Part shown: positions 17,933 to 26,783 of the stretch, one piece after another
How the letters are laid out: the number at the start of each line of letters is the position of its first letter
How positions within the stretch are numbered: the first letter of the stretch is position 1
Assembly (NCBI RefSeq): GCF_947492535.1
Contig: NZ_CANLNH010000015.1
Location: 53,970 to 117,969, forward strand
Source of the DNA: an uncultured Dokdonia sp.
GTDB lineage: Bacteria; Bacteroidota; Bacteroidia; Flavobacteriales; Flavobacteriaceae
Length of the DNA: 64,000 nt
Direction of reading: 5' to 3'
The notes under the pieces: generated by a model
What the model saw: the letters and a program-made list of their open reading frames with translations, nothing else
Told to the model about the DNA's origin: nothing
Database searches by the model: none
Translations under genes and position numbers: made by a program

Positions 17933-19312
17933 ATGGAAAAATTAGATTCGTTAATTGAAGATTTTTCAGGAGCAGTATGGGGCATTCCTTTACTGGTTTT
18001 ATTAATAGGTGGAGGTCTTTTTCTACTTATTTATTCTCGTTTTTTACCTTTTCGATATTTAGGACATGCTATCCAAGTATTACGTGGGAAGTATGATGAC
18101 CCTGATGATCCAGGAGAGATTAGTCATTTTCAAGCATTAACGACAGCATTATCTGCTACAGTAGGAATGGGGAATATAGCAGGAGTAGCTGTTGCTATTG
18201 CTGTAGGAGGACCAGGCGCAGTATTCTGGATGTGGGTGAGTGCAGTGGTAGGAATGGGAACAAAGTTTTTTACAGGTACCCTAGCAGTGATGTATCGAGG
18301 TACCGATAGTGAAGGTGTTGCTCAAGGAGGGCCTATGTATTTTATTACAGAAGGTATGGGGAAAGTATGGAAACCACTCGCTGTTTTCTTTAGTGTTGCG
18401 GCTTTGATAGGAGCGTTACCTGTTTTTAATGTCAATCAACTTACGCAAGCAATTAATGACATCTTATTAAAACCACAAGGCGTAGAGGTAGGTCTACAAA
18501 GTAATATAATCATAGGGTTGATATTGGTTACCATCACCTCCATAGTTATTTTGGGAGGATTAAACCGTATTAGTAAGACAGCTTCTCGATTAGTACCATC
18601 TATGGTGGTCTTGTATTTTATTGCTGTCATGTACATTCTTATTGTAAACATAGAAGTCGTCCCTGACTATTTTAAATTGATTCTTACAGATGCTTTTTCT
18701 GCAACCTTGTATAAAGGAGAACCTTTATACGGAGGTATTTTAGGAGCACTTATTGTATTAGGAATTAAACGCGGTGCTTTCTCTAACGAAGCGGGTATCG
18801 GAACGGCACCTATGGCACATGGAGCTGCAAAAACAGACCAGCCTATACGCGAAGGACTTGTTGCTATGTTAGGTCCTGCTATTGATACATTGATTGTATG
18901 TACGTTGACAGCGCTGGCTATTTTGGTGACAGGTGTTTGGGAAAATACAGGCGCAAATGGAGTGAGCCTTACGGCAACCGCTTTCGCGAAAGCAATACCA
19001 AGTGTAGGAAAATATATATTATTAGTCTGTATCGCAGTATTTAGTATCTCATCACTATTCTCCTATTCGTATTATGGATCTAAGAGTTTGAGTTTTCTGG
19101 TAGGAGCAAAGAATAAGAAGTATTATAATATCTTTTATATAGGTAGTATTATGCTAGGAGCTACAACGTCTTTGAGTATGATGATTAACTTAATAGATGG
19201 CGTATTTGCATTAATGGCTATCCCAACAATGTTTGCAACCTTGTATATGTCACCTAGAGTCATGAAGGAAGCAAAAAAATACTTCAGTAGTTTCAAAAAA
19301 TCTAAAGACTAA
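17933..19312 (+). CDS. Sodium:amino-acid (alanine/glycine) symporter, AGCS family
   Basis: A 459-residue polytopic membrane protein with about 10-11 helices. Family motifs are HFQALTTALSATVGMGNIAGVA, GGPGAVFWMW, AQGGPMYFITEG and GIKRGAFSNEAGIGTAPMAHGAA. It imports alanine, glycine or similar amino acids with sodium. The N-terminus (MEKLDSLIEDFSGAVWGIP) is short, unlike the longer paralogue at 36755-38389. A palindrome copy at 18979-18993 is read as TAFAKAI. It is the only gene of its transcription unit; the ppi gene follows 57 bases later with its own promoter. Confidence 0.94.
   Translation: MEKLDSLIEDFSGAVWGIPLLVLLIGGGLFLLIYSRFLPFRYLGHAIQVLRGKYDDPDDPGEISHFQALTTALSATVGMGNIAGVAVAIAVGGPGAVFWMWVSAVVGMGTKFFTGTLAVMYRGTDSEGVAQGGPMYFITEGMGKVWKPLAVFFSVAALIGALPVFNVNQLTQAINDILLKPQGVEVGLQSNIIIGLILVTITSIVILGGLNRISKTASRLVPSMVVLYFIAVMYILIVNIEVVPDYFKLILTDAFSATLYKGEPLYGGILGALIVLGIKRGAFSNEAGIGTAPMAHGAAKTDQPIREGLVAMLGPAIDTLIVCTLTALAILVTGVWENTGANGVSLTATAFAKAIPSVGKYILLVCIAVFSISSLFSYSYYGSKSLSFLVGAKNKKYYNIFYIGSIMLGATTSLSMMINLIDGVFALMAIPTMFATLYMSPRVMKEAKKYFSSFKKSKD
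18979..18993. repeat. Iterated palindrome copy in the AGCS symporter gene
   Basis: CGCTTTCGCGAAAGC, read in frame as AFAKA. Confidence 0.85.
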
Positions 19313-19346
19313 TTGTTTACCCCTTCATTTGGATATACTATCTTTG
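19313..19346 (+). promoter_or_regulatory. Probable promoter of the fused peptidyl-prolyl isomerase gene
   Basis: TTG at 19313-19315 and TATCTTTG at 19339-19346, 23 bases apart, matching the Bacteroidota TTG/TAnnTTTG promoter; the start codon is 23 bases downstream of the -7 box. Confidence 0.6.
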
Positions 19347-19369
19347 CACCTCATTAAAAAAATGAAGGA

Positions 19370-20302
19370 ATGCAAGACGGTATTTACGCAAAATTTAGTA
19401 CGCCAAAAGGCGAAATATTAGTACAATTAGAGCATGAAAAAACTCCTGGTACAGTAGGGAACTTTGTTGCTCTTGTAGAAGGAAACATGGAAAATGGTGC
19501 TAAGCCACAGGGAACTCCATATTATGATGGATTAAAATTTCATAGAGTCATTCCTGATTTTATGGTACAAGGGGGATGTCCTCAAGGAACAGGTACAGGA
19601 AGTCCTGGATACCAGTTTGATGATGAGATCCATCCAGATCTTATTCACGACGCACCAGGTAAATTAAGTATGGCAAATGCGGGACCTGGAACTAATGGAA
19701 GTCAGTTTTTTATTACGCATGTACCTACACCATGGTTAGATGGGAAGCACACTGTTTTTGGATCTGTGATTGAAGGGCAAGATGTTGTAGATGCTATTGG
19801 ACAAGGAGACCTTATGGAAAAGGTTACTATTGTACGCCAAGGCGCTGATGCTGAAGCATGGAATGCTATCGAAGCGTTTAGAACGTTTGAAGGCGCAAGA
19901 GAAAAAAGAATTGCTGAAGCAAAAGCAGCACAAGAAGCACAATTAGATGAAATTGCTGCTGGATTTGATAAAACAGAAAGCGGTCTTAGATACCAAATTA
20001 TCCAAAAAGGTGATGGAGCAAAACCAGCAGCTGGACAAACCGTTTCTGTACACTATAAAGGACAACTTCCTGACGGAACTGTTTTTGATAGTTCATACAA
20101 GCGTAACGCTCCTATTGATTTTCCAATTGGTCAAGGACAGGTAATTGCAGGATGGGACGAAGGAATCATGTTATTAGGCGTAGGTGATAAAGCTCGTTTA
20201 GTTATACCTTCACATCTTGGATACGGAAGCCGTGGTGCTGGTGGTGTGATTCCACCTGATGCTACATTGGTTTTTGATGTAGAATTAGTTGCTGTAAAGT
20301 AA
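19370..20302 (+). CDS. Fused peptidyl-prolyl cis-trans isomerase: cyclophilin + FKBP
   Basis: A 310-residue two-domain protein. The cyclophilin domain (about 5-150) has [19 protein letters not shown] and [20 protein letters not shown]. An alanine-rich helix (about 175-195) links it to an FKBP domain (about 200-310) with [33 protein letters not shown] and [21 protein letters not shown]. Both active-site sets look complete, so it should speed proline isomerisation during folding. There is no signal peptide, so it acts in the cytoplasm. The two isomerase classes are normally separate; this covalent pairing is a known but uncommon Bacteroidota arrangement. A hairpin terminator follows at 20413-20440. 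Confidence 0.94.
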   Translation: MQDGIYAKFSTPKGEILVQLEHEKTPGTVGNFVALVEGNMENGAKPQGTPYYDGLKFHRVIPDFMVQGGCPQGTGTGSPGYQFDDEIHPDLIHDAPGKLSMANAGPGTNGSQFFITHVPTPWLDGKHTVFGSVIEGQDVVDAIGQGDLMEKVTIVRQGADAEAWNAIEAFRTFEGAREKRIAEAKAAQEAQLDEIAAGFDKTESGLRYQIIQKGDGAKPAAGQTVSVHYKGQLPDGTVFDSSYKRNAPIDFPIGQGQVIAGWDEGIMLLGVGDKARLVIPSHLGYGSRGAGGVIPPDATLVFDVELVAVK

Positions 20303-20306
20303 GTTA

Positions 20307-20353
20307 TATACGCTTTCGCGAAATGTCATGCTGAGTGTGTCGAAGTAGCGTAT
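20307..20353. repeat. Interrupted palindrome with a 24-bp insert
   Basis: A TATACGCTTTCGCGAAA half is followed by 24 bases containing TCATGCTGAGTGTGTCGAAG and then by GCGTATA, as if the standard element had been opened by another repeat. Confidence 0.65.
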
Positions 20354-20412
20354 AATGAAAATAAAGAATACCTATTCACGAGTTGTATAAACTGTGAATA
20401 ACTACTCATAAG

Positions 20413-20440
20413 AAAGTGCCTATTTCGATAGGCACTTTTT
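20413..20440 (+). terminator. Hairpin terminator after the PPIase gene
   Basis: Stem AAAGTGCCTA/TAGGCACTTT with loop TTTCGA, followed by TTCTATTTTT. Rho-independent type. Confidence 0.85.
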
Positions 20441-20453
20441 CTATTTTTATACC

Positions 20454-20984
20454 ATGGAAGCACTTAAATACCCAATAGGCACATTTACGCCACCAGCGAC
20501 TATTTCTGATGAGAAATTAAAGGAATGGATCACTATTTTAGAAGTATTACCAGCGCAATTACGTGATATGGTAAGCGAGATGAAAGATGAGCAACTTGAC
20601 ACACCGTATCGTCCAGAAGGATGGACTGTGCGACAGGTAGTACATCACGTGGCTGATAGCCATCATCATAGTTATATCCGTTTTAAATGGGCACTTACAG
20701 AAGATAACCCAATCATAAAACCTTATTTAGAAAAAGAATGGACCAATCTTCCAGATCTAAAAGGAATGCCAGTAGAATGGTCATTAAAGCATTTAGAAGC
20801 GGTACATTATAAACTAGTACGCTTGTTGCGTAGTTTAAATGATGAGCAGTTGGAGCGTACGTTTATTCATCCAGATGGTAATAAAACAATTTCGTTACGT
20901 CAAAATGTAGGACAATATGCATGGCATGGGATGCATCACTATATGCATATAGCAAACCTTGTGAAGAGAGAAGGCTGGTCGTAA
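20454..20984 (+). CDS. YfiT/BstA-like DinB family putative metal-dependent hydrolase
   Basis: A 176-residue four-helix-bundle protein of the YfiT/DinB class. It has TPYRPEGWTVRQVVHHVADSH with its metal-binding histidines and a second histidine set in WHGMHHYMHI near the C-terminus. Some relatives are bacillithiol transferases, others uncharacterised metal-dependent hydrolases; this organism need not make bacillithiol, so the substrate is open. The ATG at 20454 is 14 bases past the preceding terminator stem. A strong hairpin follows. Confidence 0.85.
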   Translation: MEALKYPIGTFTPPATISDEKLKEWITILEVLPAQLRDMVSEMKDEQLDTPYRPEGWTVRQVVHHVADSHHHSYIRFKWALTEDNPIIKPYLEKEWTNLPDLKGMPVEWSLKHLEAVHYKLVRLLRSLNDEQLERTFIHPDGNKTISLRQNVGQYAWHGMHHYMHIANLVKREGWS

Positions 20985-21005
20985 CCAGTATTGATATTGT
21001 ATAAG

Positions 21006-21043
21006 AACAGCCTATTATCTAAGTAAGAAAATAGGCTGTTTTT
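21006..21043 (+). terminator. Hairpin terminator after the YfiT-like gene
   Basis: Stem AACAGCCTATT/AATAGGCTGTT with a 13-base loop and a T run. Confidence 0.8.
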
Positions 21044-21089
21044 ATGTGCTTCATTATTTAAAAGCAATGAAAATTTCTAACTAAACAAA

Positions 21090-21473
21090 TTATGCTTTTG
21101 ATTGCGATGTTTCTTCGGTATCCTTGGTTTCTTTAACTTCTATAGTTTCTTTAGCTAGTAGTTTATCTGAAATCCTATAGGTAGCCGCATACTGTAAATT
21201 TGCTTGCTGTTTTTTAAATTCAAAAAAGGCTCTTTTATACCATTTAGGGTCGGTTGCCTTCTTTCTATAGGCTTCATTGGTTTTTACATCATAGAATTTG
21301 CCTTCAAACCAAGGTTCAATGCCATAGATGCCAATACCAAAATGTTCAATTCGCTCAAGGATAACCGCAAAGTCTGCTTCTGAAAAATAGGGTATAGTAT
21401 CAGCATCTGATTCTTGATGTATTTTTTGAAGATCAGTGAAAATATGCTTTTCTAAAAACTCATTTTTATCCAT
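21090..21473 (-). CDS. Hypothetical protein, 127 residues
   Basis: A soluble protein without signal peptide. It is rich in aromatic residues (HFGIGIYGIEPWFEG, DPKWYKRAFFEFKK) and ends in a charged, Thr/Glu-rich tail (VKETKDTEETSQSKA). Coding is supported by frame length, an ATG start and typical codon use. I do not recognise the family. It is first of several minus-strand single genes. Confidence 0.6.
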   Translation of the reverse strand: MDKNEFLEKHIFTDLQKIHQESDADTIPYFSEADFAVILERIEHFGIGIYGIEPWFEGKFYDVKTNEAYRKKATDPKWYKRAFFEFKKQQANLQYAATYRISDKLLAKETIEVKETKDTEETSQSKA

Positions 21474-21609
21474 AGTGTAGCTAGTGATTTTTGTGCGTAT
21501 ACTCTTTGGTAAAGGTACAGGTATTCGTATAGCTTATTTCATGATCTGTAGAAAAAAGAAAAATCTTTATTAAATAGATGTTATAACTATAGACGAATTT
21601 AAAACGCAT

Positions 21610-21963
21610 CTACGACACAGTGTCTTTTAACTCCACTTTTCTACCATCTAAGTCTTGTACTATGGCTGTACGTCCCCAAGGAGTTTCTTTTACTTCAGAT
21701 TGTATGATCCAATTACTGTTTTTTAGCTTTTCTAACGTTTGTGATAGATTATGAATATCAAACCCTAATCGTAGCGATGCATCTGCTGTTGTCATTGATT
21801 TTGGAAGCGGGTATATTTCAAAAACAAATCCTTTAGTTTCACAGGCATAATGATACGGACCTTTGTCATGTTTATGATACTCAAATGTCATTCCTAGGTA
21901 CTCATATTGAGATTTTAAAGCTTCAGGATTTTGGGTTCTTATGACAAGAAGGCTTAGTTTCAT
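21610..21963 (-). CDS. VOC (glyoxalase/bleomycin-resistance-like) family protein
   Basis: A 117-residue protein with the two beta-alpha-beta-beta-beta modules of the VOC fold. It begins MKLSLLVIRTQNPEALKSQY, has YACETKGFVFEIYPLP in the centre and ends WGRTAIVQDLDGRKVELKD, the usual metal-ligand Glu position. It may be a lyase, dioxygenase or binding protein; the substrate is unknown. It is 24 bases downstream of the thioredoxin-like gene, so the two may be cotranscribed. Confidence 0.8.
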   Translation of the reverse strand: MKLSLLVIRTQNPEALKSQYEYLGMTFEYHKHDKGPYHYACETKGFVFEIYPLPKSMTTADASLRLGFDIHNLSQTLEKLKNSNWIIQSEVKETPWGRTAIVQDLDGRKVELKDTVS

Positions 21964-21986
21964 ATGAGATCAATAATTGCTACTTT

Positions 21987-22460
21987 TTATTTATGATACC
22001 TATCTGTATTTATAAATGAAGTCATCACTTTAGAGATATTTTTAGGAATATCTTCTGCCCATTCATCACTCGTGATTTGAGCAATTACTTCAGCTTCAGG
22101 GTTGGTTTTTATGAATGTTGGAATCACATTGATACCATAATTTTCATGGACTGCTTGTTTTTCTACATCTTCATCAACATCAATTTTGATGAAGACGGCA
22201 TTTGCTAGCGCCTCTTTTACAAGATCACTTTTAAAACTTTTCTTAAAACGTTTACAGGGTCCGCACCAATCTGCATAGAAATAAATAATAGCTACTTTGT
22301 CTTGTTTTTCTATACTAGAGATCAATTCTTTGAGAGGTAAGTCTTGCTCATAATAATTGATAGTAGTTACTTTTGGAGCTTTTACAGTATTATGTTTCGT
22401 AAAAGAAAAGAGTGTTATTGCACTTAGTATAAGGGTGAGAAGAACTATTGTTTTTTTCAT
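21987..22460 (-). CDS. Secreted thioredoxin-like protein
   Basis: A 157-residue protein with a signal sequence (MKKTIVLLTLILSAITLFSF, about 1-20), then a thioredoxin domain with FYADWCGPCKRFKKSF. The CGPC active site, near residue 67, is complete, and the cis-proline lies in INVIPTFI. It is a periplasmic or membrane-anchored thiol oxidoreductase, probably reducing. A single domain of normal length. The electron donor is not in the window. Confidence 0.85.
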   Translation of the reverse strand: MKKTIVLLTLILSAITLFSFTKHNTVKAPKVTTINYYEQDLPLKELISSIEKQDKVAIIYFYADWCGPCKRFKKSFKSDLVKEALANAVFIKIDVDEDVEKQAVHENYGINVIPTFIKTNPEAEVIAQITSDEWAEDIPKNISKVMTSFINTDRYHK

Positions 22461-22556
22461 ATACTTTGATTTCTATTTTTTGTTTTTGGAAATGGTTATA
22501 CTATCAATACTGTTTTTTCTACTTTATATATTTAAAAGTATGTTCCATAGAATGTA

Positions 22557-23060
22557 TTAAGAATGCGTTAATTTAGTAATAATCGCCGTATGCTCTGGAA
22601 ACAATTGGATTAATTCTTTTCTGCTAGGCATTACAAAATCTTTAAAATCAAACCCTGGAGCCACGGTGCATCCTACAAAAGCATAGGTATCATCACCTAC
22701 CACTTCGGCTGCAAACCAATCACCACCTTGTACTACCAGTTGAGGTACTTGCCCTAATATGATATCACGTCCAATAATATGATATGTATAGTTCCCTTCT
22801 TTAGAAATCACATGTAATCGTATCGGTGCGCCATCATAAAAATGCCAAATCTCATCCTGATTGATTTTATGAAAGACAGAAAAACTATCTGAGGTTAATA
22901 AAAAGTAGATACTTGTAGCATAATTTCGATTACCATCATAGGCTTCGGGAAGAGCCATTGCAGGAATGCTTCCTTCACTTCTATAGACTTCTTTATAATA
23001 ACCACCTTCTGGATGGGGTAAGAGATCTAAGGCTTCTATAAGGTTTTCTTTGGTGTTCAT
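22557..23060 (-). CDS. Cupin-like DUF985 family protein
   Basis: A 167-residue protein from ATG 23060. The start motif ALDLLPHPEGGYYKEVYRS, then SIYFLLTSDSFSVFHKINQDE and VVGDDTYAFVGCTVAPGFDF, define the DUF985 cupin family. Homologues are RmlC-like barrels; the enzymatic role is unproven. A longer frame up to 23081 is possible but adds a weak hydrophobic prefix. It ends close to the signal-peptide region of the thioredoxin-like gene. Confidence 0.85.
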   Translation of the reverse strand: MNTKENLIEALDLLPHPEGGYYKEVYRSEGSIPAMALPEAYDGNRNYATSIYFLLTSDSFSVFHKINQDEIWHFYDGAPIRLHVISKEGNYTYHIIGRDIILGQVPQLVVQGGDWFAAEVVGDDTYAFVGCTVAPGFDFKDFVMPSRKELIQLFPEHTAIITKLTHS

Positions 23061-23092
23061 ACTAATTATTATATATGACAAATATAATTTTC

Positions 23093-23635
23093 TTATAGAT
23101 TAAATGAACTATCTTCTAATTGTTTATGTGTTAATTCATATCGATTCACTTTCTGATAAAAATTAATCCATCCCGGTATTGTTTCATAGGTTTTAACGAG
23201 TTCAAACCCTAGTTTTTTTAATGTTTTATTTGGAGCTATATTTTCTGCATAAGGTTCACAAATCAGCTTTTTTAATTGTAGATTTTTAAAAAAATAAGGT
23301 ATAGTTAATTTTAGGAATTTGACTCCTAATCCTTTTTTTCGTTCTATGGGCTTCCATAGGTGTAAGTGCATGGTAGCATCTTTTCCATATCTAATATGAT
23401 TTACATTAGAATGCCCTATGGGTTGGTTATCCAGTAACCAAATCATATAGTAGAACTCCTTTTCGGGACATGATTTTTTATACTCTAAAGTGATTTTTTG
23501 AATCCACTCATCTCGTTTAGGGAGTTTACTTTTATCGGCTCCCATTCCTTTTAGAAAGGTATCATTTGCATCGATAAAATAGTCAACCACCTTTTCGATA
23601 TCATCTAGGTGCATTTCTCGTACACTTAATGTCAT
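23093..23635 (-). CDS. GNAT family N-acetyltransferase
   Basis: A 180-residue GNAT protein: MTLSVREMHLDDIEKVVDYF at the N-terminus, HLHLWKPIERKKGLGVKFLK for the acetyl-CoA loop (a variant of the RxxGxG motif: KKGLGV), and ENIAPNKTLKKLGFELVKTY at the C-terminus, typical of the RimJ/RimL-like subgroup. The acceptor is unknown. It stands alone; the upstream gap holds a full palindrome copy. Confidence 0.85.
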   Translation of the reverse strand: MTLSVREMHLDDIEKVVDYFIDANDTFLKGMGADKSKLPKRDEWIQKITLEYKKSCPEKEFYYMIWLLDNQPIGHSNVNHIRYGKDATMHLHLWKPIERKKGLGVKFLKLTIPYFFKNLQLKKLICEPYAENIAPNKTLKKLGFELVKTYETIPGWINFYQKVNRYELTHKQLEDSSFNL

Positions 23636-23661
23636 TTTTTAATTTTTAAACTATCAATATA

Positions 23662-23677
23662 CGCTTTCGCGAAAGCG
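23662..23677. repeat. Iterated palindrome copy, intergenic
   Basis: Perfect CGCTTTCGCGAAAGCG, extended to TATACG.. ..CGTAA, between the GNAT and S41 peptidase genes. Confidence 0.85.
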
Positions 23678-23706
23678 TAAAAAAGAATAATGCCATTCGA
23701 TTATTT

Positions 23707-25416
23707 TCAGTCCTTTAAAATAAAAGCTTTTGCAGCTTCAAGTACCTCATCTTTCCCGTTTTTAACACCTTCTATGGTAGGGGTTACCTCAATATCTGGA
23801 ACAATACCTATACGTTGTGTTTCTGTGCCATCAGGATAATAGACACCAATTCCAGAAATCATAGTGACGAGTCCTCCAGGTAAATCAATTTTTGAAACAT
23901 CACCATCGGCGCCAGCCGTAGCACTTCCTATCACCGTAGTATGCATACCCGCTTGAAATGCCATGGTTGTATATTCTGATTGGCTTTGAGAGTTTTCATT
24001 TACTAAGACAACAACTTTTCCTATATACGGTTGTTTTGATCCAGGAATAGAAAGTGGCTCCCCAAATTTAAATTCTCCTGGGTTATCTTTATTAGGGGCC
24101 GTGAATTTAACAAAGGGTGTCGCTTCTTTTACAAAATAGTTACCCAACAAATAAGGGATATACGTATTAGGATAATGTCGTAGATCAATAATAATTCCTT
24201 TAGCATTTATGAATTCTTTTTTGATGCTTGCAATATCACTTTTCTCAATATGCTTTACGCTCATATACCCTATGTTGTGATCTAAAAAGTAAAAGCGTTG
24301 TTCTTTGTCTTTATCAAACCATTGCTGAAGGTTTAATTTTTCTCTAGGATATACAGCTACTTGATATGATGCCTTTTTACTATTTCGAATGACTCCTACA
24401 TTGATACTATCGTTATTAGAGCGCAAAAGTATACTTGATAGCTTTCTGTGTAACGAAGCGGTATTAGAAACAGGAATGACGGGAGATAGTTTCTTAATTA
24501 GTTCGTCAATAGATTGTCCATCTACAGAGGTGATGATATCACCTATTTCGATGTTGTTTTCTTGTTTTAATGCTTCATTATAATGATCTATCACGACAAG
24601 TTGGTTTTCAATAAACTGCATTCGAAAAGAAGGGAGGTTAGTTCCTTTCCATTCTTTGAGTTTATCATCACCTTCCCATAGTGTAGCATGGGTGTCTTGA
24701 ACATCACCAATTATTTTTATAGTAGCGAATTCATATTCAAGTTCATTTTTTGCATTGATAAATAGCGGTATGTATTCTTTTAGTGTTGTGTCCCAATTTT
24801 TATCGGTAATGTGCTTGTATGGAAAGAAGTAATGAATGATATTCCAATATCTATAGAGTGCTAATAACCTATAACCCGTATCTGGATAAGTTGCGTCAGC
24901 ATACGGTTCTTCTGTAAATTGAGCATTCCCAATATAGGGTTTTATAGATACGTATTGTTGTTTTCCTTGATGTCTGTTGGTATAGATATTTTGTAGTTTG
25001 TCTTTTAAGGAACTACTTACTTGATGTTGCGTCGTCCAATCTAAGTTAGGTGTACGTTGCGCATCAGGATCAGTAGGGATACATTTTTCACAAACGGGAA
25101 CTTCACCTAGACCATCTATCCACTCTAGTAGTAATTGATCTCTATCATTTGTTGTTACCTCTAGGTATGTAGGTAAAAATGCAAATAATTCATGATCCCA
25201 TTGATAGGTTCCTTTCGCAACTGCGGGATGATGGTATTTTAAAAACCCCCAGATTTTACCTAATAGCTCTAGATGATCTATACGCTCTGGCGTGAGATTT
25301 GAAATCGTGATATTAGACCCTTTTTCAAAGGTATTTGTTGTTGGTTTCTTACTAGTTGTTTGCGATTGGCAAGATAGGATTCCAATTACAAAAAGAAGGA
25401 GTGTAATTTTTTTCAT
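23707..25416 (-). CDS. S41 family peptidase, lipoprotein
   Basis: A 569-residue protein with a lipoprotein signal (MKKITLLLFVIGILSCQSQ, lipobox Cys at 16). An N-terminal region of about 200 residues of unknown role includes HLELLGKIWGFLKYHHPAV. A PDZ-like segment follows (about 270-320, EIGDIITSVDGQSIDELI), then the S41 catalytic domain with VVLVNENSQSQSEYTTMAFQ (Ser nucleophile) and GADGDVSKIDLPGG (Lys partner). It resembles the Bacteroidota S41 peptidases of tail-specific type and probably degrades envelope proteins or peptides. It is separated from the neighbouring minus-strand gene by about 70 bases. Confidence 0.9.
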   Translation of the reverse strand: MKKITLLLFVIGILSCQSQTTSKKPTTNTFEKGSNITISNLTPERIDHLELLGKIWGFLKYHHPAVAKGTYQWDHELFAFLPTYLEVTTNDRDQLLLEWIDGLGEVPVCEKCIPTDPDAQRTPNLDWTTQHQVSSSLKDKLQNIYTNRHQGKQQYVSIKPYIGNAQFTEEPYADATYPDTGYRLLALYRYWNIIHYFFPYKHITDKNWDTTLKEYIPLFINAKNELEYEFATIKIIGDVQDTHATLWEGDDKLKEWKGTNLPSFRMQFIENQLVVIDHYNEALKQENNIEIGDIITSVDGQSIDELIKKLSPVIPVSNTASLHRKLSSILLRSNNDSINVGVIRNSKKASYQVAVYPREKLNLQQWFDKDKEQRFYFLDHNIGYMSVKHIEKSDIASIKKEFINAKGIIIDLRHYPNTYIPYLLGNYFVKEATPFVKFTAPNKDNPGEFKFGEPLSIPGSKQPYIGKVVVLVNENSQSQSEYTTMAFQAGMHTTVIGSATAGADGDVSKIDLPGGLVTMISGIGVYYPDGTETQRIGIVPDIEVTPTIEGVKNGKDEVLEAAKAFILKD

Positions 25417-25485
25417 TGATTGATATGTGAGTTCAATCTGTTGACGGATGGTCAGAAAATTTGTTACACAAGATTCCTTTTTAAA

Positions 25486-26658
25486 TTAGCCTTTTGATCT
25501 ATTCTCTTCTGCTTTTTTGATCATGGTTACTGCATTCTCATTGGAAGTATCAAGCGTTAAAGATTTTTTATAATTTATAATAGAATTACTCCATTCTTTA
25601 TTCTTAAAATACGCTTCCCCTAAGCTATCATATAAATTGGCATCATTAGGCATTAATGAAACACCATAAGCAAAAACTTTAATAGCAGTTGCAGGATTTT
25701 CTTTTCTCATCCATTCATAACCTATCATATTGACAATACCATTAAACCCTTCATTGTTTAATTCTTCTTCAGAGTATTCTTTAGTACTAATGATAGTTTC
25801 TAAAAAACGTGTAGGATTTTCTACATCATTATACATTTGATAGTGTTTGTTACCAATAGATTCTTCAGGGAATAAGTCAGCGATCATGGTTCTATGATTT
25901 TCTTTACTCAGTTCCTTTTTTAAATCAATATCTACATATTGTGTGTAGTCATGAAAGAGGTATACTCTCACTGTAAGTGTATTTAAATTATAGATAGTAG
26001 AGTATTGTGTAGAAAATAGATCTGTATTAGATAGGTTTTTCATCACTTCACCACAGTAAGTTAATGAAGATTCTCCTTGCGTTTTATTTAGAAATGAACG
26101 TCCGTTTTGAAAGTTTTCTAATTCAACATCATCTTCAGAAGCGATTTGTGAGTAATAGAAATTTGAGAATGCTTTTTCAGAGTCTTCACCTATAATAAAT
26201 ACATCACCTTCTACGATTAAATACGTACCTGACTTATCTACAAATACAATTTGACTACTAGATAAAGAGCTTAAGTTTATAGTGTTTAAATAATCACTTA
26301 CTTGCTCTACAGTACTCATGGTTTGCATCACATTTCTGATGGCAGTTCCAATGGGAATATTTAATTTTCCATCAGTATTTTCTATTGGTATTTCTGGATT
26401 GGCAAATCCATCAAATACTAAACCTGCTTCATTAATAGCTCCTTGTGCAAAATTATTAAGCAGTCCCATATACATTACTCCATACGTATCTTTTTCTGCT
26501 TTTTCAAACCAAAACTGATTGTTAGGACTTAGCCAATCTTCATTATTGCCAACAATGGTAATTCCATTTTTTGTGATCTTATACATGCTACATGCGATAG
26601 ATACTAATGGATTTAATAAGAAAATAAGTATGAGTAATAATGCTGATTTACGATTCAT
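25486..26658 (-). CDS. Ntn-hydrolase (C45/linear amide C-N hydrolase-like) with C-terminal TPR
   Basis: A 390-residue protein. Signal peptide 1-22 ends directly before Cys23, giving CSMYKITKNGITIVGNNEDW. A nucleophilic Cys exposed by processing, followed by a GNNEDW motif, is the pattern of Ntn-type acyltransferases and amidases (C45 or C59-like). GAINEAGLVFDGFANPEIP and QIVFVDKSGTYLIVEGD fit the same fold. Residues about 310-385 form two TPR-like helices (YDSLGEAYFKNKEWSNSI). It probably hydrolyses an amide in the periplasm; the substrate is unknown. Export plus Cys at the cleavage site also raises the lipoprotein possibility, but the ACS context is a weak lipobox. Confidence 0.65.
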   Translation of the reverse strand: MNRKSALLLILIFLLNPLVSIACSMYKITKNGITIVGNNEDWLSPNNQFWFEKAEKDTYGVMYMGLLNNFAQGAINEAGLVFDGFANPEIPIENTDGKLNIPIGTAIRNVMQTMSTVEQVSDYLNTINLSSLSSSQIVFVDKSGTYLIVEGDVFIIGEDSEKAFSNFYYSQIASEDDVELENFQNGRSFLNKTQGESSLTYCGEVMKNLSNTDLFSTQYSTIYNLNTLTVRVYLFHDYTQYVDIDLKKELSKENHRTMIADLFPEESIGNKHYQMYNDVENPTRFLETIISTKEYSEEELNNEGFNGIVNMIGYEWMRKENPATAIKVFAYGVSLMPNDANLYDSLGEAYFKNKEWSNSIINYKKSLTLDTSNENAVTMIKKAEENRSKG

Positions 26659-26756
26659 CTTGAAGGTTTTTGTTTCTTATAGACTGTATGATTTTTTAAG
26701 TGTTACAGTTTTTGAAAAAAGAGCACGCTTTCATATTTTGGTAAATGATCAATATA

Positions 26757-26772
26757 CGCTTTCGCGAAAGCG
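26757..26772. repeat. Iterated palindrome copy, intergenic
   Basis: Perfect CGCTTTCGCGAAAGCG between the Ntn-hydrolase start and the DUF885 stop. Confidence 0.85.
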
Positions 26773-26783
26773 GAATACTTGCA

